A stretch of 64,000 bases of DNA, taken from contig CAMXCT020000506.1 of the NCBI GenBank assembly GCA_947184155.2, positions 167,501-231,500 of the forward strand, given 5' to 3'. The position numbers and the translations under genes were made by a program. Below the pieces are notes generated by a model. It did no database searches. It was not told the DNA's origin and saw nothing but the letters and a program-made list of their open reading frames with translations. Each line of letters starts with the position of its first letter. Within the stretch, counting starts at the first letter, position 1. Below are positions 10,101-20,458 of this stretch, in pieces. This DNA comes from Cladocopium goreaui. Taxonomy: Eukaryota; Sar; Dinophyceae; Suessiales; Symbiodiniaceae.

Positions 10101-12045
10101 GTTTGCTTTCATGAATGTGCACATGGATGTGGACCACCTTCACAGGAAATGCCCACGCAATCATGTTCACATCAGAGTGGAGGGGTGCTACACCAAGGCC
10201 AGCGCGACATATACTGAAGGTTTGGCCATCGAGCTTGCAAAGGCTTTCAGGGATCATTTGAGGCCTCTCAACGCTCATTGCGACATTGAGGAGAAAAAAG
10301 GGCTTGAGGATATCATGTCCAACGATCTCTCTACGAGCCTTGAGTGGGAAACAGTTAGCGCATGGAGATGGAAGGGTGTAAGCCATATCAACTTGCTTGA
10401 AGTAGCGTCAGGCTTGAGAGTTTTTGAGGAGGAAGCCAAGCAAGGGGGAGATGTCAGATTTGTCAACCTCTATGATTCCCATGTTGCACTCTGCTCCATC
10501 AATAGAGGCAGAACTTCCTCTCTGGCTCTGCGCCCTCTTCTAAAAAGAGCATCCTCTCTCAGCATTGCCTATGGACTTTACCATGCTGGTAGGTTCACAC
10601 CTACACGTCTCAATCCAGCAGACCATCCCACGAGAGACTCAGATATCCCAGCTCCAACTCGCAGTCTGGCTCCTCATCTTCCCCAGGAGGTCAGGTGGCT
10701 TTGCACTCTTAAGGGTCTCAGGCGTTGGACTTCAAATTGGATTCGTCTCTCCATTCTGCTTGTCCCGTCTTGGATTTCCTTTTTCGCAGATCCTTCCGCA
10801 AGTCGCAGGTATCCTCCGACCATTGGACTTAGGTCACGCTCTTCCATGGATTTTGATCAGACTCTTGGGTTTCCCGGGGAGGGACCACAGTGGCTTAGGG
10901 CTTTTTGGGGTATTCCTTTTTGGATTTTACTGACTGGGTGGACTCCTGTAGCTGTAGCTGTTCCTAGCCATGGCGATCTGCAACGTCAGAAGTCTCGAGC
11001 TGGGATAGAACTGCCAGAAGGACGCAGAGTGACAGAGCAGACATCATCTTTCCGCGCCCAACTGTTGGTGAATCTTGGTAGCTGGCTGCGTACGGTTGGG
11101 ACCTCATTTGACGATCTGATCTGGGAGAACCCGCCAAACCTTGACAAGATCAACTCTTTCTTGGCAAACTATGGTAGGTATCTCTTTGACCAGGGAAAGC
11201 CGTACAGCCATTACAGTGAGACACTAAATGCAGTTTCGACTAAGAGACCAGTGCTGCGAAGGTCTCTTAGTCAGGCGTGGGATTTGGCTTTTATGTGGTG
11301 TTCTTTCGAGCCTGTTGAACATCACCAATCAATGCCTTTTCAGCTGTTGTTGGCCTTGCTGTCAACATGTCTACTCTGGGGATGGCGGCGCGAAGCAGGA
11401 GTTTTTGCACTAGCATGGGGGGGCCTCTTTCGTATTGGGGAGATCCTCTCAGCTACCAGGGCAGACCTTGTTTTTCCTCATGACGTAATGCATAGCATAG
11501 ACCACATTTTGCTGAAAGTCAGAGAGCCAAAGACAAGATTTCGTGCAGCGAGGCACCAATCAGGAAAGGTTGAGGCGCCTGACCTGATCGAAACTTGTTG
11601 GCTTGGCCTTGGTGACCTTAGAAAGGATGAGAAGCTTTGGCCTGGCTCATCATCTACTCTGAGGTCGCGCCTTGACAAGGTCATGTCAAGACTTGGCCTT
11701 CCGACTACGACAAAGAGCAAAGTCAAACCAATGACGCTTTCAAGTTTCAGACCTGGAGGAGCGACTCACTTGATAGCACTGACCGAATCTGCTGAGACAG
11801 TACGAAGAAGGGGCAGGTGGGCTTCCATGAAGGTGATGGAAGTATATCTTCAAGAGGTGTCCACCAGCACTTACCTCAACGATATCGAAGAAGAGTCAAA
11901 GCAGAAAGTGCTCCAAGCGATGAGTGTTTTCCCAGAAGTTTTGAAGCTGGCAAATGCCTTTTCCCAATGGCAGTACCCTGAACCGACGTGGAATTGGTTC
12001 TTCCAGCATGGGCATAAAGCAAGGCACAGTACTCAGTGGGGGTAA
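7090..12045 (+). CDS. Pol: RT, RNase H with inserted MTase-like domain, YR
   Basis: The frame is open from 4996 to the TAA at 12045, but the part before about 7090 is out of frame with gag, so the Pol start is set near the gag end. The RT has TDRRDFYHQF (nt ~8475), QGDHLGVEFA (~8727) and the catalytic VIDDFFIVSV (~8862). RNase H has YASDAS (D ~9406), LLEVASG (E ~10399), YDSHVA (D ~10474) and NPADHPTR (D ~10617). Between the first D and the E lies a C5-MTase-like segment: FIEVFGGAGV (~9637) resembles motif I, and APPGTTFSPA (~9812) resembles motif IV with its catalytic Cys replaced. The YR at the C-terminus has GLFRIGEIL (Arg ~11431), SSFRPGGATH (second Arg ~11749), RGRWAS (Trp ~11818) and Tyr ~11845. 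The usual His before the second Arg is Ser. No internal stops are present. Confidence 0.85.
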   Translation, partial: KAPRGNIALGDYKQNESRPLSSLLSSSSSVRATAIHSREEEGPYDSDHDDGSMSSFVSSSADGNEFIDGSTKNLKIPKSHTEHTGQHETAGKCAVIGGGSGHDDSKQSESQRSSPKLDAPEVRYNDVGVLRQVPFPSWVEQFVRQLLGAKTSFSFFLVQSFKSCRSGRDDFTATALFPIPWPFLEITETGPARPSQRSRLLKAQKKLVHCAVMAMNYEYFRAPFAVLPLLRRQPSALHLQVYHRLMAFVRACGPSCNVSIAGCGRKSFQLDARFNELLKGLEGLGLEAKSKYHSGFEAEEVPLDDSRYEELKPYRELDAGRIKIAGKGQWRCEEFLSDFLYMPFVEPRVLRWNGKPPCGSYPNVEQCDPEEVLKLCLIWDANNLLTLIPKCYGPADDQKFLHTRIFGNYKRIDADRQIGDRRGANYVEGILRGGPSSNLPTGPSLLQLEVPRFSKVLCGSVTDRRDFYHQFAVPFERASTNKLFPAFNAARFVGTRAHEEYAFHFSPQSKKKAREDVGDFLGEPQPLLVEGSSEGEVYACFQSLLQGDHLGVEFACDSHGRLLEEQGCRDPLSILQSDEAVIHNDPATGLVIDDFFIVSVEDRILASGDRLLKQGKSSQVLDKAKDVYASEGITGSDDKEVRDALVFRAVGAEINSSTVLVDRGLVSIGAPLDKRLGLAMISAALANLPYTSDALHATLMGSWISALMFRRCLMAHVNDLFQVIAPEELDTLRPRLRRLPRKAAEELLILATLAPFAASNIAAPFADRIYASDASTGKGGFVRAPVPQEIAKILWRTADRKGKNVALPSKTAALHSYHDESFEFFDEPLPAGDGESAEEVERPIGLYFEFIEVFGGAGVVTKHLVALGVVCGPIVDLSESLQYDLRKCRVFSWLCFMMENHRLRSFLAAPPGTTFSPAAHPALRSYLMPLGFDRLHPRVLHGNQLAFASLGLMTVALRMDVYGMTETTRRSKLRWTPMWRRLLARGAQEVILASCAFGSPHQKEFAFMNVHMDVDHLHRKCPRNHVHIRVEGCYTKASATYTEGLAIELAKAFRDHLRPLNAHCDIEEKKGLEDIMSNDLSTSLEWETVSAWRWKGVSHINLLEVASGLRVFEEEAKQGGDVRFVNLYDSHVALCSINRGRTSSLALRPLLKRASSLSIAYGLYHAGRFTPTRLNPADHPTRDSDIPAPTRSLAPHLPQEVRWLCTLKGLRRWTSNWIRLSILLVPSWISFFADPSASRRYPPTIGLRSRSSMDFDQTLGFPGEGPQWLRAFWGIPFWILLTGWTPVAVAVPSHGDLQRQKSRAGIELPEGRRVTEQTSSFRAQLLVNLGSWLRTVGTSFDDLIWENPPNLDKINSFLANYGRYLFDQGKPYSHYSETLNAVSTKRPVLRRSLSQAWDLAFMWCSFEPVEHHQSMPFQLLLALLSTCLLWGWRREAGVFALAWGGLFRIGEILSATRADLVFPHDVMHSIDHILLKVREPKTRFRAARHQSGKVEAPDLIETCWLGLGDLRKDEKLWPGSSSTLRSRLDKVMSRLGLPTTTKSKVKPMTLSSFRPGGATHLIALTESAETVRRRGRWASMKVMEVYLQEVSTSTYLNDIEEESKQKVLQAMSVFPEVLKLANAFSQWQYPEPTWNWFFQHGHKARHSTQWG

Positions 12046-12046
12046 G

Positions 12047-12120
12047 TGGACATGTAAAGTTTGGTCAAGCCAGCACGATCACTAAACCAGAGAAGCAGGA
12101 CAAAAGGATGGAGTGCCGCT
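12047..12120 (+). repeat. Split direct repeat B1
   Basis: This 74-bp block, starting TGGACATGTAAAGTTTGGTC, begins one base after the Pol stop codon and matches 12233-12306 exactly. It abuts A2. Confidence 0.9.
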
Positions 12121-12168
12121 GAAACTTAGCAGCATGACTGACCATTTCCTGTCTTCCTCTCAAGCTGG
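12121..12168 (+). repeat. Split direct repeat A2
   Basis: This is a 48-bp exact copy of A1 (4527-4574), placed directly after B1. The 64 bp that follow (12169-12232) are unique and separate A2 from B2. Confidence 0.9.
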
Positions 12169-12232
12169 CCCACCGCCATCCCCATATTCACCTCCACTGC
12201 TTTGCCCATGCTGGTTCTCTTTTTCTATGTGC

Positions 12233-12306
12233 TGGACATGTAAAGTTTGGTCAAGCCAGCACGATCACTAAACCAGAGAAGCAGGACAAAAGGATGGAGT
12301 GCCGCT
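12233..12306 (+). repeat. Split direct repeat B2 (right end of element)
   Basis: This 74-bp exact copy of B1 ends with GGAGTGCCGCT. Host-type sequence follows. Confidence 0.9.
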
Positions 12307-12507
12307 AATTAGTTACTTGCCAATTACTCCTCTGCAGAACGATACATGTACATAAATTCCTGTTTACTAGTAGAGTTTTGTACAGATTGCTGTCTTCAAA
12401 TTTCACCTTTGCGTAGACTGATTCTCTTTCCGCCTGATTTTGCCCCTCCATAATCATTCGAACAGCAGGGGAAGGCCAACGGCCGTAAGTCGCGAACCAA
12501 ATCGGCC

Positions 12508-13120
12508 ATACATACATACATACGAACATACATACCTACCTACCTACATACATACATACATACATGCATACATACATACATACATCCTTACTTTACCTTA
12601 CCTTACCTTACATTACATTACATTACATTAATACATACATTACATTACATTACACTTACATGACATGACATGGCATGACATTACATTACACTTACATGAC
12701 ATGACATGACATGACATGACATGACATTACATTTACATGACATGACATGACATTACATTACACTACACTTACATGACATGACATGACATTACATTACATT
12801 ACATTTACATGACATGACATTACATTACACTTACATGACATGACATGACATTACATTACATTTACATGACATGACATTACATTACATTACACTTACATGA
12901 CATGACATTACATTACATTACATTTACATGACATGACATTACATTACATTACATGACATGACATTTACATGACATGACATGACATGACATTACATTTACA
13001 TGACATTACATTACATTACATGACATGACATTTACATGACATTACATTACATTTACATTACATTACATTACATTACATAACATACATGCATACACACACA
13101 CACATATATATATATATAGA
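12508..13120 (+). repeat. Composite microsatellite (CATA, TTACA, TGACA, CA, TA units)
   Basis: CATA repeats (12508-12585) pass into TACCT and TTACAT repeats, then into about 400 bp in which ATTAC and ATGAC pentamers alternate in clusters separated by TTTACATG or CTTACATG. The block ends in short CA and TA runs. The interspersed clusters suggest repeated slippage plus local duplication. It is non-coding. Confidence 0.9.
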
Positions 13121-13221
13121 CACAGTTGCACCAGGCGTAATCACTTGATTTTGACGGCGGCTCATCTACACCCATTTTTTTTCCCTTTGTCGTTGGCGCG
13201 TGGTGGATCCATCGGCACAAG

Positions 13222-14121
13222 GACTTCAAACCGCACAACATCCTGCTGGCCAGTCCGCTGCGACCTGGACAACCTGATGTGGTGAAGCTGGTGGATTTCG
13301 GCCTCAGCAAGGAGCTGCTCCGGGATAGGCTGATCGGTAGATCACTGATTTGGAATGGGTTTCCCCTGGGATTTTTACACTTTGCAAAGTAGAACGTGGC
13401 CCATTTTAGTTTGATGACTTGTCATGATTTACGTATTCAACATGGTGACTTTAAATTTAAATGACCTTAGCGAAGTCAAATTACCAGAGGGTAGCTTTGC
13501 GGTTGCTTCTGTGGTTTGCAGCTGCCAGTGATGGAAGAGCCACAAGATGCTGGAAGCTTCTGACTGGAAGCCGCTAGAATCACTAGCTGAGAATTGTCAG
13601 GACATCAGTGGATGTTCCTCGGGCACTTCAACTCCCTTTCTGGGAACCAAGTACTACAGGCGCCATGGCCGTGATTTTTGACAGAAAGACTACAGGAAAC
13701 TAAATATTATCATGATTATATCATGATTCATAATCAAAAAGCAATCGCTCATTTGCAGGGCGCCGGAGACGCGGCATACGTTGCCGGGACAGGAGAACTA
13801 TGATGCGGCCAAGGCCGTGTCAAAACCTCCAGGATTTTCATTTTTTGACATCAACATACTTGAATTGATTGTTATGGGATTATTTGATGAATAAAGTTTG
13901 AACTCGGAACTCGAGAGTTTTCAATCACTTAAGTCTTAAGTCTGATTGAAAGGATGGACATACACCCAAAATTGCCAGCCAGTTTGAAGTGGCAAGCAGG
14001 GTGCAGGGTGCATAACATATTTGACAAAGATCCGGGTTCTTTGGGCAGATGTTTCCTTGGCAGTGACCCGAGAACGATGGCTCGGATTCCAGGTGGATGT
14101 GTTTGCCTTGGGCGTGACGTT
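13222..14121 (+). CDS. Ser/Thr protein kinase, exons for subdomains VI-IX
   Basis: Four short exons are visible. Exon 13222-13336 begins DFKPHNILLAS after an AG, completing the HRD catalytic loop, and continues KLVDFGLSKELL (the Mg-binding DFG). Exon 13601-13659 ends PFLGTKYYR with a GC donor. Exon 13759-13816 begins APETRHTLPG, so the junction reads GTKYYR|APE, the P+1 loop. Exon 14093-14121 gives VDVFALGVT, matching the subdomain IX D.W..G pattern after NYDAAKA. The missing upstream part (P-loop, Lys, HR) is not found in the window. The C-lobe exons at 19867-20458 fit the same kinase. The C-lobe motifs look CaMK/CDPK-like, but no EF-hand was seen. The enzyme would phosphorylate Ser/Thr in cytosolic or nuclear substrates; the target is unknown. 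Confidence 0.8.
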
Positions 14122-14505
14122 GTGAAAAGCTCAGTCCAGGGTTCACAATGGTTAGATGTTAGATCTTTATGGAAAACCGGCTCAACTTTTGGCTTGTTGG
14201 AACACACGCCCGAAAATGTGCAGCCCCTTAAACCACCTTTTCTAAACCAACAAGCCAAGGTGGTTTTCTTTCTCCCTTTGTTTGGGGGGCCAACTTTTAA
14301 CGCCTCAGGCAATCTCAAAGATCCGAGACATGCCGGGCTCAACATGAGAAGAGGCAACACATGGCGCTGTGGCCAAAAACCCAACGGTCATTGAGACATT
14401 ACCAACAAACAAATTTTCCCAACAAATTATCGGCAAATTATTGGGCAATCATATCAAATCCCAACAAATCATCAACAAACCAAGGGCCATCCGTTTGTAG
14501 CGAAG

Positions 14506-17500
14506 ATGTCGTCCGATCCAGTGATTCTGGATGTGCTGGCGTCCATTTGCAAAGACTCCTTGCAGATGTTCGAGCGCGTCACAAACCTCGTCTTTGATGA
14601 TAAGGAATATGGTCGAGGAAACATCTGCATCTCCAAGCACTTCGTCTATTTCGTGAATCGCGAAATGAATCACTTGATTGAAGGCAGAGAGAGGCTCTCC
14701 TACCTGGACATTGAGCGCGCGGTGATTGACAGCTCCACCAAACGCTTCATTTTGCTGGAAGTTCAACCATCTCAAGGATCCAGTTGGAGTGGCACCCGGA
14801 TTCTGATTGCCAGTGCTCACCGGGAGTTGCTGATCCAAAAATTGGCCCTATGCTGGCAGGCCGAAGTGATGTTTCGCCGCTTCGAGGTCAAGAAGTTGGA
14901 GATAGTGAAGTCAGCCATGGGGGAGCAGATGGCCAAGAGCAACATGACCCAAAGCGATTTGATCAAAGTGGAGCCTTTCCGTGGTTACACGGATGAGCAC
15001 AGCTTTAGAGGCTACAGCTTCTGGCTGCGAAAGGGCTTCAAAAGCACTTCGGGATTGAAAGATGGAGCCTTCCAGAATGATGAGGGTTGGGAAGTGAATT
15101 ACAAGGCTCAACCAGTTGTGGTACCACCTGGTGTTCGTGTTCTCATCCAGGTGAACAATGCCCAGCTCATCATGGATTTGGAAAAATCTCGGGACGGCAT
15201 GGATGACCTCCGAACGGTGGCCATGGAGTACCAGAGGAGCTTAACGGAGAACTTGGACCAGTTCTATGTGGTTGTCTCCGGCCCATATCTCAAGAAGATG
15301 AATCGAACAGATGCCTGGAGTGGAATTTCTTATAGTTTCTTGTTTATTCCCTTTCTTCTCCCATCTTTTTCGGATCGATGGGGAAGGTGAGTTTTCTTTT
15401 GGATGCCATTGATGCCATGTTTTTTGTTTAAATAACTGCTGGGCCTACAGGATGACATCGCCGCCTGGGACGGCTGGGAGTTCTTCGTGCGCTCCAAGGA
15501 ATACGTCTTCGCCTGCGTCCTCTTCCGGCGCCAATATATTCCACCTCTCTGCAGCACCTGCCAGGACATTGCCGTGGTGGTTCGCTGCCCTGCACAAGGT
15601 ATGACCAAGGACTCCTGTGAGGTGAGGGATTCAAAATGATTCAAAATTATTCACACATATTCAAACATTTTTGGAGGAAGCCTTCTGGCGAGTTGGACCT
15701 TGATGTTCCTCTAATGATCTCGTGTTTTGATATCGGACACCACTCAAAAACCTGTAGTTCTTTCCGCGGTGAGTCATGACCAAGCACAAGGTGATCCTGG
15801 ACGAGTGCCAGTGCATCGCAGACTCCCTCACTTCGGTCTATGAAAATGTGGGCATTTACAAGCGCCCCGTGCAGGCGCGGTTGGACACCTTGCACTTCAC
15901 GGAAGATGGATACCGTTGGGCCGAGGGGCAGCTGGGAATGGTTCCCGTTCATCGCCGTGTTGCAGTGCGATTTGTGAAGTCCATCGTGAAGATTTTGGTG
16001 AACGAAAGTGCTTCGGCGCTCTATTTTGTGATATGTCTGATATGTTGTGTTACCATATAAATCCATATCAGCCATATCGACGTCCTTTTTTCGGATGAGT
16101 TTCAGACTGGTGTGCCCTGAACATGACCTGGTTTGGCACCCTCCCATTTTTCCAAAAGTGGCAGCACCCCCAAGTTTTGTGGATAGGAAACCTCTGGAAT
16201 TCAAACTCCATTGGCCCAAAAATGTCCTCAACATCCCATCCCATGTTATCCCTGGTGTTATCCCATGTGTATATCCCATGTGTTTCTCCCATCTTCTCCC
16301 CCAGGTGCCTTGTGGGATGAATCCATCGAACACGCCGAGATCTTCAAAGACGTGGCGGAGATGTCGGACCCGTTGCAGGTGCCGCAGGAGTTGATCTCGG
16401 AGGCCGAGAGTTTGCTGCAGAGCAGCAGCGACCGCGTGGAGCGCCGCAACGCCTGGGCCGCGCGCATCGCGCGGTACTTCGCATATTGTGCCACCGGCAC
16501 AACGAACAAACAGGGTGGGGCAAAAGGTGGAACTCCTGCAACGGACAGATATGGAAAGATATGAAAGATGATTGATGATATTGTAATAGATATGATATAC
16601 ATGTATGATATCATATGATTACGCATTGCATGCATATGTGCATGGTTCATGTACGCATTTGCACGAACATGAATTTGTGCAAGAACATGAATTTGTGCAA
16701 ATTGGTGTGCAAATATGGAGGCTCTAGTTACATACGCATCAGGTTAGCAGATGAAATAGACTGCGTGTTAGTTTACGTTTTCTCATCCAATACTTGGAGA
16801 CGACTCTTCTGGTGATGATCGATGATCCATCCTGTCCTGAAAGACCCCAAAAGATCCCGAAAGGATGTTTCGCTGTCACCAAACAAATGTGACGTGTTGG
16901 ACCAGGTCAGGGGAACACCATGGAACACCTGAATCTGTGATTGCATCATGATAAGGAAAGTTCAAGGTGATGTTCCTAGAAGTGAACGTGAGGTCAGGAC
17001 ATCAACATTTTGTCACAAAGGTGTAATCATCCACTACTGTATTTGTTCCACATACCTGAAACACACTGAAAGGTGAGACCCTTGTGGCACCGGCATTGTT
17101 TTTGCCCAGGTGTTGATGGTGGCATTTTGGGTGAGCGCTTCACTTTTCCCTTGTTGCTCCAATCCCTCAGCAGGCTTTCATCGGAAATGGACAGTTCGAT
17201 GAATGCTGTGATTGATTTTCTACTGCATGTGAAGCATCGCGATGATTGGAAGATCAACTACTTCTTGGAGAAGGAAAAGAGCATCACCCTAACTGCGCTT
17301 GCGAAGGATCCTGACAACTTCACCAGATTCTCTTTCAATGATGTGATCATGAGGCATTTGTTGTCCGAGGGTTTTGTGGAGAACGAGCTGAAGAAACGTC
17401 CCCCTGGTGCTGGGGCAGACTATGCAGATCTCCTGGCTCAGCTGCTGACCAACGAGACGGTCGGATTGGGCTTGCGAACCATGGTTTGCCGCCACATTTT

Positions 17501-18353
17501 GGACATGGTTGGCAGTCAGGTGCACGAAGAGGAGGAGGAGAAATTTGAAAAAGCCGTGAGGCAGCTGGTTCCAGCACTGGTCAAGGTGATGAGCGGCTCC
17601 AACCACATTCTCATGTCCTATGCCACCGCATCTTTGGTGAATCTGTCGTGTGGCCGGAAGAACATGAAGCAACTGCTGGTGTCTCACGGAGTGTTGAGCC
17701 TATGTGTCAAGCAGTTGAAGGTGAAACATGATGAACTGACCTTGTACACCTTGTACTTGTTGGTGAATCTGACCAAGACTCCTCACCATCGATTCATTGT
17801 GGTGAAGGAGGGTGGAGTGCCGCTCCTGGTTGACATTCTCACCTCGTCTTACCAAAACCTGCGGAAGCAACGCATCCTGGCAGAGGTGGCGAGTGTTTTG
17901 GGGCAGCTATGCAATGATTCTGAGACAAGAAGTCTGATCTCCGAGAGTTTTCCAGTGGTTGCCTGCCTGCTATGGGTCAACGACGCGGCCCAACCCAACA
18001 CCAAACTCAAATCCAAGCTGCTCTTTGCTCTGCGGCAGCTGTGTTTGCTGGGACAAAATAAGCTCAAGGTGGGTCCCCATGTGATTCCAGTGCTACTGGA
18101 GGAGCTGGCACTGGCTACCTGGGCCAGTGAGGAATGTGCCACGAACCTGGTGTTGTTGCTGACCAGTTTGGCCACCATCAACTCCAACGCCCTGCTGATG
18201 GCAGACACCATTGATGCAGCACTGGAAACCTGTGGCATCCAGAAGAATGGCGAGCCGGCGAAGAACAACAAACTGGTGAAGCATCTCTGGCCAAAGGTGG
18301 AGGCTTTACTGATTCGCATTAAAGATGCCCAAGCCGCACAATGCGCATTTTAG
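14506..18353 (+). CDS. Armadillo-repeat protein, five exons, unrecognised family
   Basis: The start is the ATG at 14506 (MSSDPVILDVLASICKDSLQ). Proposed exons are 14506 to about 15312, 15451-15598, 15775-16007, 16305 to about 16490, and 17110-18353, ending in TAG. Exon 1 may hold a PH-like fold (CISKHFVYFVNREM, VIDSSTKRFILLEV). Exon 4 is helical (ISEAESLLQSSSDRVERRNA). The last exon encodes successive helical repeats of armadillo type: MSYATASLVNLSCGRKNMKQ, LYTLYLLVNLTKTPHHR, GVPLLVDILTSS, EVASVLGQLCNDSETRSLI and LFALRQLCLLGQNKLK. ARM domains bind protein partners, so a scaffold role is inferred. Phases agree where checked (for example, exon 3 to 4 completes a Ser codon). AATAAA follows the stop directly. 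The gene lies between two groups of kinase exons on the same strand. Confidence 0.75.
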
Positions 18354-19866
18354 AATAAAGCCCCGGAAAGGAGGGAAGGCAGGGAAGGGATCTGGAGGTC
18401 TCCCAGATGCGTTCGCAATGGTGAAACGTGACGTGCAGCAACTGCAGCAATGGTGGGGTTTGAGTACAGTAGCTCTTGACTTCATTGAATTGTTATAGTA
18501 AGTTATACAGTTATACTGTTATACATTTTCTGGAATTTCACACTATGTTTGGTTCTTCTTTGAGGGCTCCCTTGCCAGATCAAATCATATTCACATCATA
18601 TCCATTGCTGCGGGAGGTACGTGCCCAATGTGGCATGTGCATGGGATGTTCTTAGATGTGGGGACTTCTCCCGCACAGGTCCCAAGGTTCACGGCCATTG
18701 GGAGATGCCCAAGATTTCTAGTGCTCGAAACAATGGGTTTGAGCATGTTGAGCGTGAGCTCCTGTGGCAGGGTGAGTGATCCATCGTCATGTTCCAAGTT
18801 TTGCTATGCCAGAATTTGTTTAAGTTTGAAGGAAAATCCGGTGGGTTTCCTGTAATTTGTCCTGTAAGTCCAGCCCGTGATATTTGGTTGTTAGCTTCTG
18901 ATCTCACAAAGTGCCACCTCGAGCACGTCGTCATCCACTTCGACAGATGTGATGACTGAAAGTTCTGCCAGTCCTACAGTTTGTTTCACCAAAGCCACGC
19001 AGCTCAAAAAGGTGCGTGGAAAAAAATGTCGTTGTTCTTTTGGCCCACTTTCTCTTGGGAATTACAGTAGGTCTGGTGTGATTTTGCAAAGGTAGCTTCT
19101 CCGACACTAAGGCACTACGGCACTAAGGCGTCCTTTTTGGGGGTTACAGAGACATACAGAGACATACAGAGACCACCAGCATCACCCTGACTTTGGGATA
19201 TGAACTGTTGATAACCTAACCATGGCTCTCTGAGGTACGTGATGCTGGCAGGCTCCCACCCTCAAGAAGGCCGGACTGGAAAGTCGGGAGATGGAGAATG
19301 TCGATGTCAGATATTCAGATGTTAGTACTGTTAGTATTAAAACCCTATATGGCCTAATTATATGGTTTTGGGGATCCCCCCATGTTAAGACATCCCCATA
19401 TTATATCATATTATGAGATATTGTCATATATATATAAATATGATATATCTTTAGATGCTTCGCAAGATGGCATGAGGGGTGCGTAGCTTTCATCTCAATA
19501 CGTGCCTTGTCCCCATAATGATGGATGTTCCCTGCAGGTGAAGAGGTGAACGAACTTACCCTTCGCGGAGCGGTGAGGATCTCAAGACATCTCCAAGCAG
19601 GATACCTGGCAGGCTTCCAACCTTGCGTTCTAATGAGAATAACAATAACCCGGAAATACCATGGACATTTCATCACAGCAACCCCTCCATCACCGGCATT
19701 CCCACTTTTTCGCGGCGCCACATGTCTTGGAAACATTTGGACGTCACTTCGAGTGGGAAAAAAGAGCCAAGATCAAGTGGAGCAGGGGAATTTTATCTCA
19801 AAACAAATTCTGAGTTTTTTTTCCTTCCAACACTGTTGACACCCCCCATCAAAATCCACCAAACAG
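18354..19866 (+). other. Non-coding stretch between ARM gene and kinase C-lobe exons
   Basis: No convincing exon was found. A short open segment after an AG at about 19537 (GEEVNELTLRGAVRISRHLQ) could be a small exon but matches nothing. AT-rich tracts and a three-copy GACATACAGA run (about 19150-19173) are present. The kinase segment expected here (subdomain X, about 40 residues) was not identified. Confidence 0.5.
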
Positions 19867-20458
19867 GTTGGTTTTGTTCAAGGTCAAAGGGATCATGTTT
19901 TGATGGGCTCCCAAGTCGATGGGCCTGAGGCCTGGCAGCGTGTCAGCAAGGAGGCTGGAGTTATGAGATATTGATAACGCAATAACCGATAACCATACAC
20001 ATGTATATAATATATATATATATATATCTGTGTGTGTGTGTTAATACTTAACACTAAGATACTATCCACATATATGATACACATGTATACATACATACAT
20101 ACATATATATATATATACATATGTGCGCATAAATAAAACAAAATTTATATCATGAATCATGAATGAATAAAACCATCAATCTTTTTCACGCAAAAAAATG
20201 ACCCAGACCCTCCTTTGCTACGGTAATCTGCAGTGTTTTGGGCGCACTTGGGCGCAAGCGGCGCAGGCTCAGGAGCTGCTTCTGGGCTTGTTGAAACATG
20301 AGCCGGAACATCGACTGAGCTTGGATGATGTCATCGAGCATCCCTGGCTCAGCGCCATTTGGGCCACCTCTGGAGAGAATGAGGAACCTGGTGATGCTGA
20401 GGATCGACCGGAGCCTGGGAATAAGATCTGGTGCTATGTGGAGGTAGAGTTCTCCTGA
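19867..20458 (+). CDS. Ser/Thr protein kinase, C-lobe exons (subdomains X-XI)
   Basis: Exon 19867-19953 encodes VGFVQGQRDHVLMG and ends GPEAWQRVSKE. A GC donor (GAG|GCTGG) joins it to the exon at 20267, which starts AQELLLGLLKHEPEHRL and continues SLDDVIEHPWLSA. The joined reading gives the usual kinase ending: W..VS.EA, then LL..LL...P..R, then HPWL. The exon either ends at the TGA at 20456-20458 or splices earlier at the GT at 20444. An acidic tail (ENEEPGDAEDRPEPG) follows the catalytic domain. The acceptor and donor both lie in an AGGCT word. It most likely belongs to the kinase at 13222-14121, with the ARM gene inside the intervening interval. A separate kinase fragment is the alternative. 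Confidence 0.7.

Larger units (their letters stand above)
4527..12306 (+). mobile_element. Tyrosine-recombinase retrotransposon (Ngaro/PAT-like split repeats)
   Basis: The element is bounded by split direct repeats: A1 (4527-4574), coding region, then B1 (12047-12120), A2 (12121-12168) and B2 (12233-12306). A1 and A2 are identical over 48 bp, and B1 and B2 are identical over 74 bp. This A1...B1-A2-B2 order is the hallmark of PAT/Ngaro-type YR retrotransposons, which are thought to integrate a circular intermediate by site-specific recombination and leave no target duplication. The interior encodes three overlapping small or gag-like ORFs and one very long Pol with RT, RNase H and YR. Near-perfect repeats and the long open Pol suggest a young insertion. 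It sits 30 bp from the end of the LINE. Confidence 0.85.

Noticed and set aside
12600..13080. Regular ACATGACATG spacing as a possible CRISPR-like array
   Set aside because: Units are 5-bp slippage repeats without unique spacers, in a eukaryotic context.
13198..13221. Reading WWIHRHK directly before DFKPHN as part of the kinase exon
   Set aside because: It would put extra residues into the HRD loop. An AAG acceptor just before GACTTC gives the normal catalytic loop.
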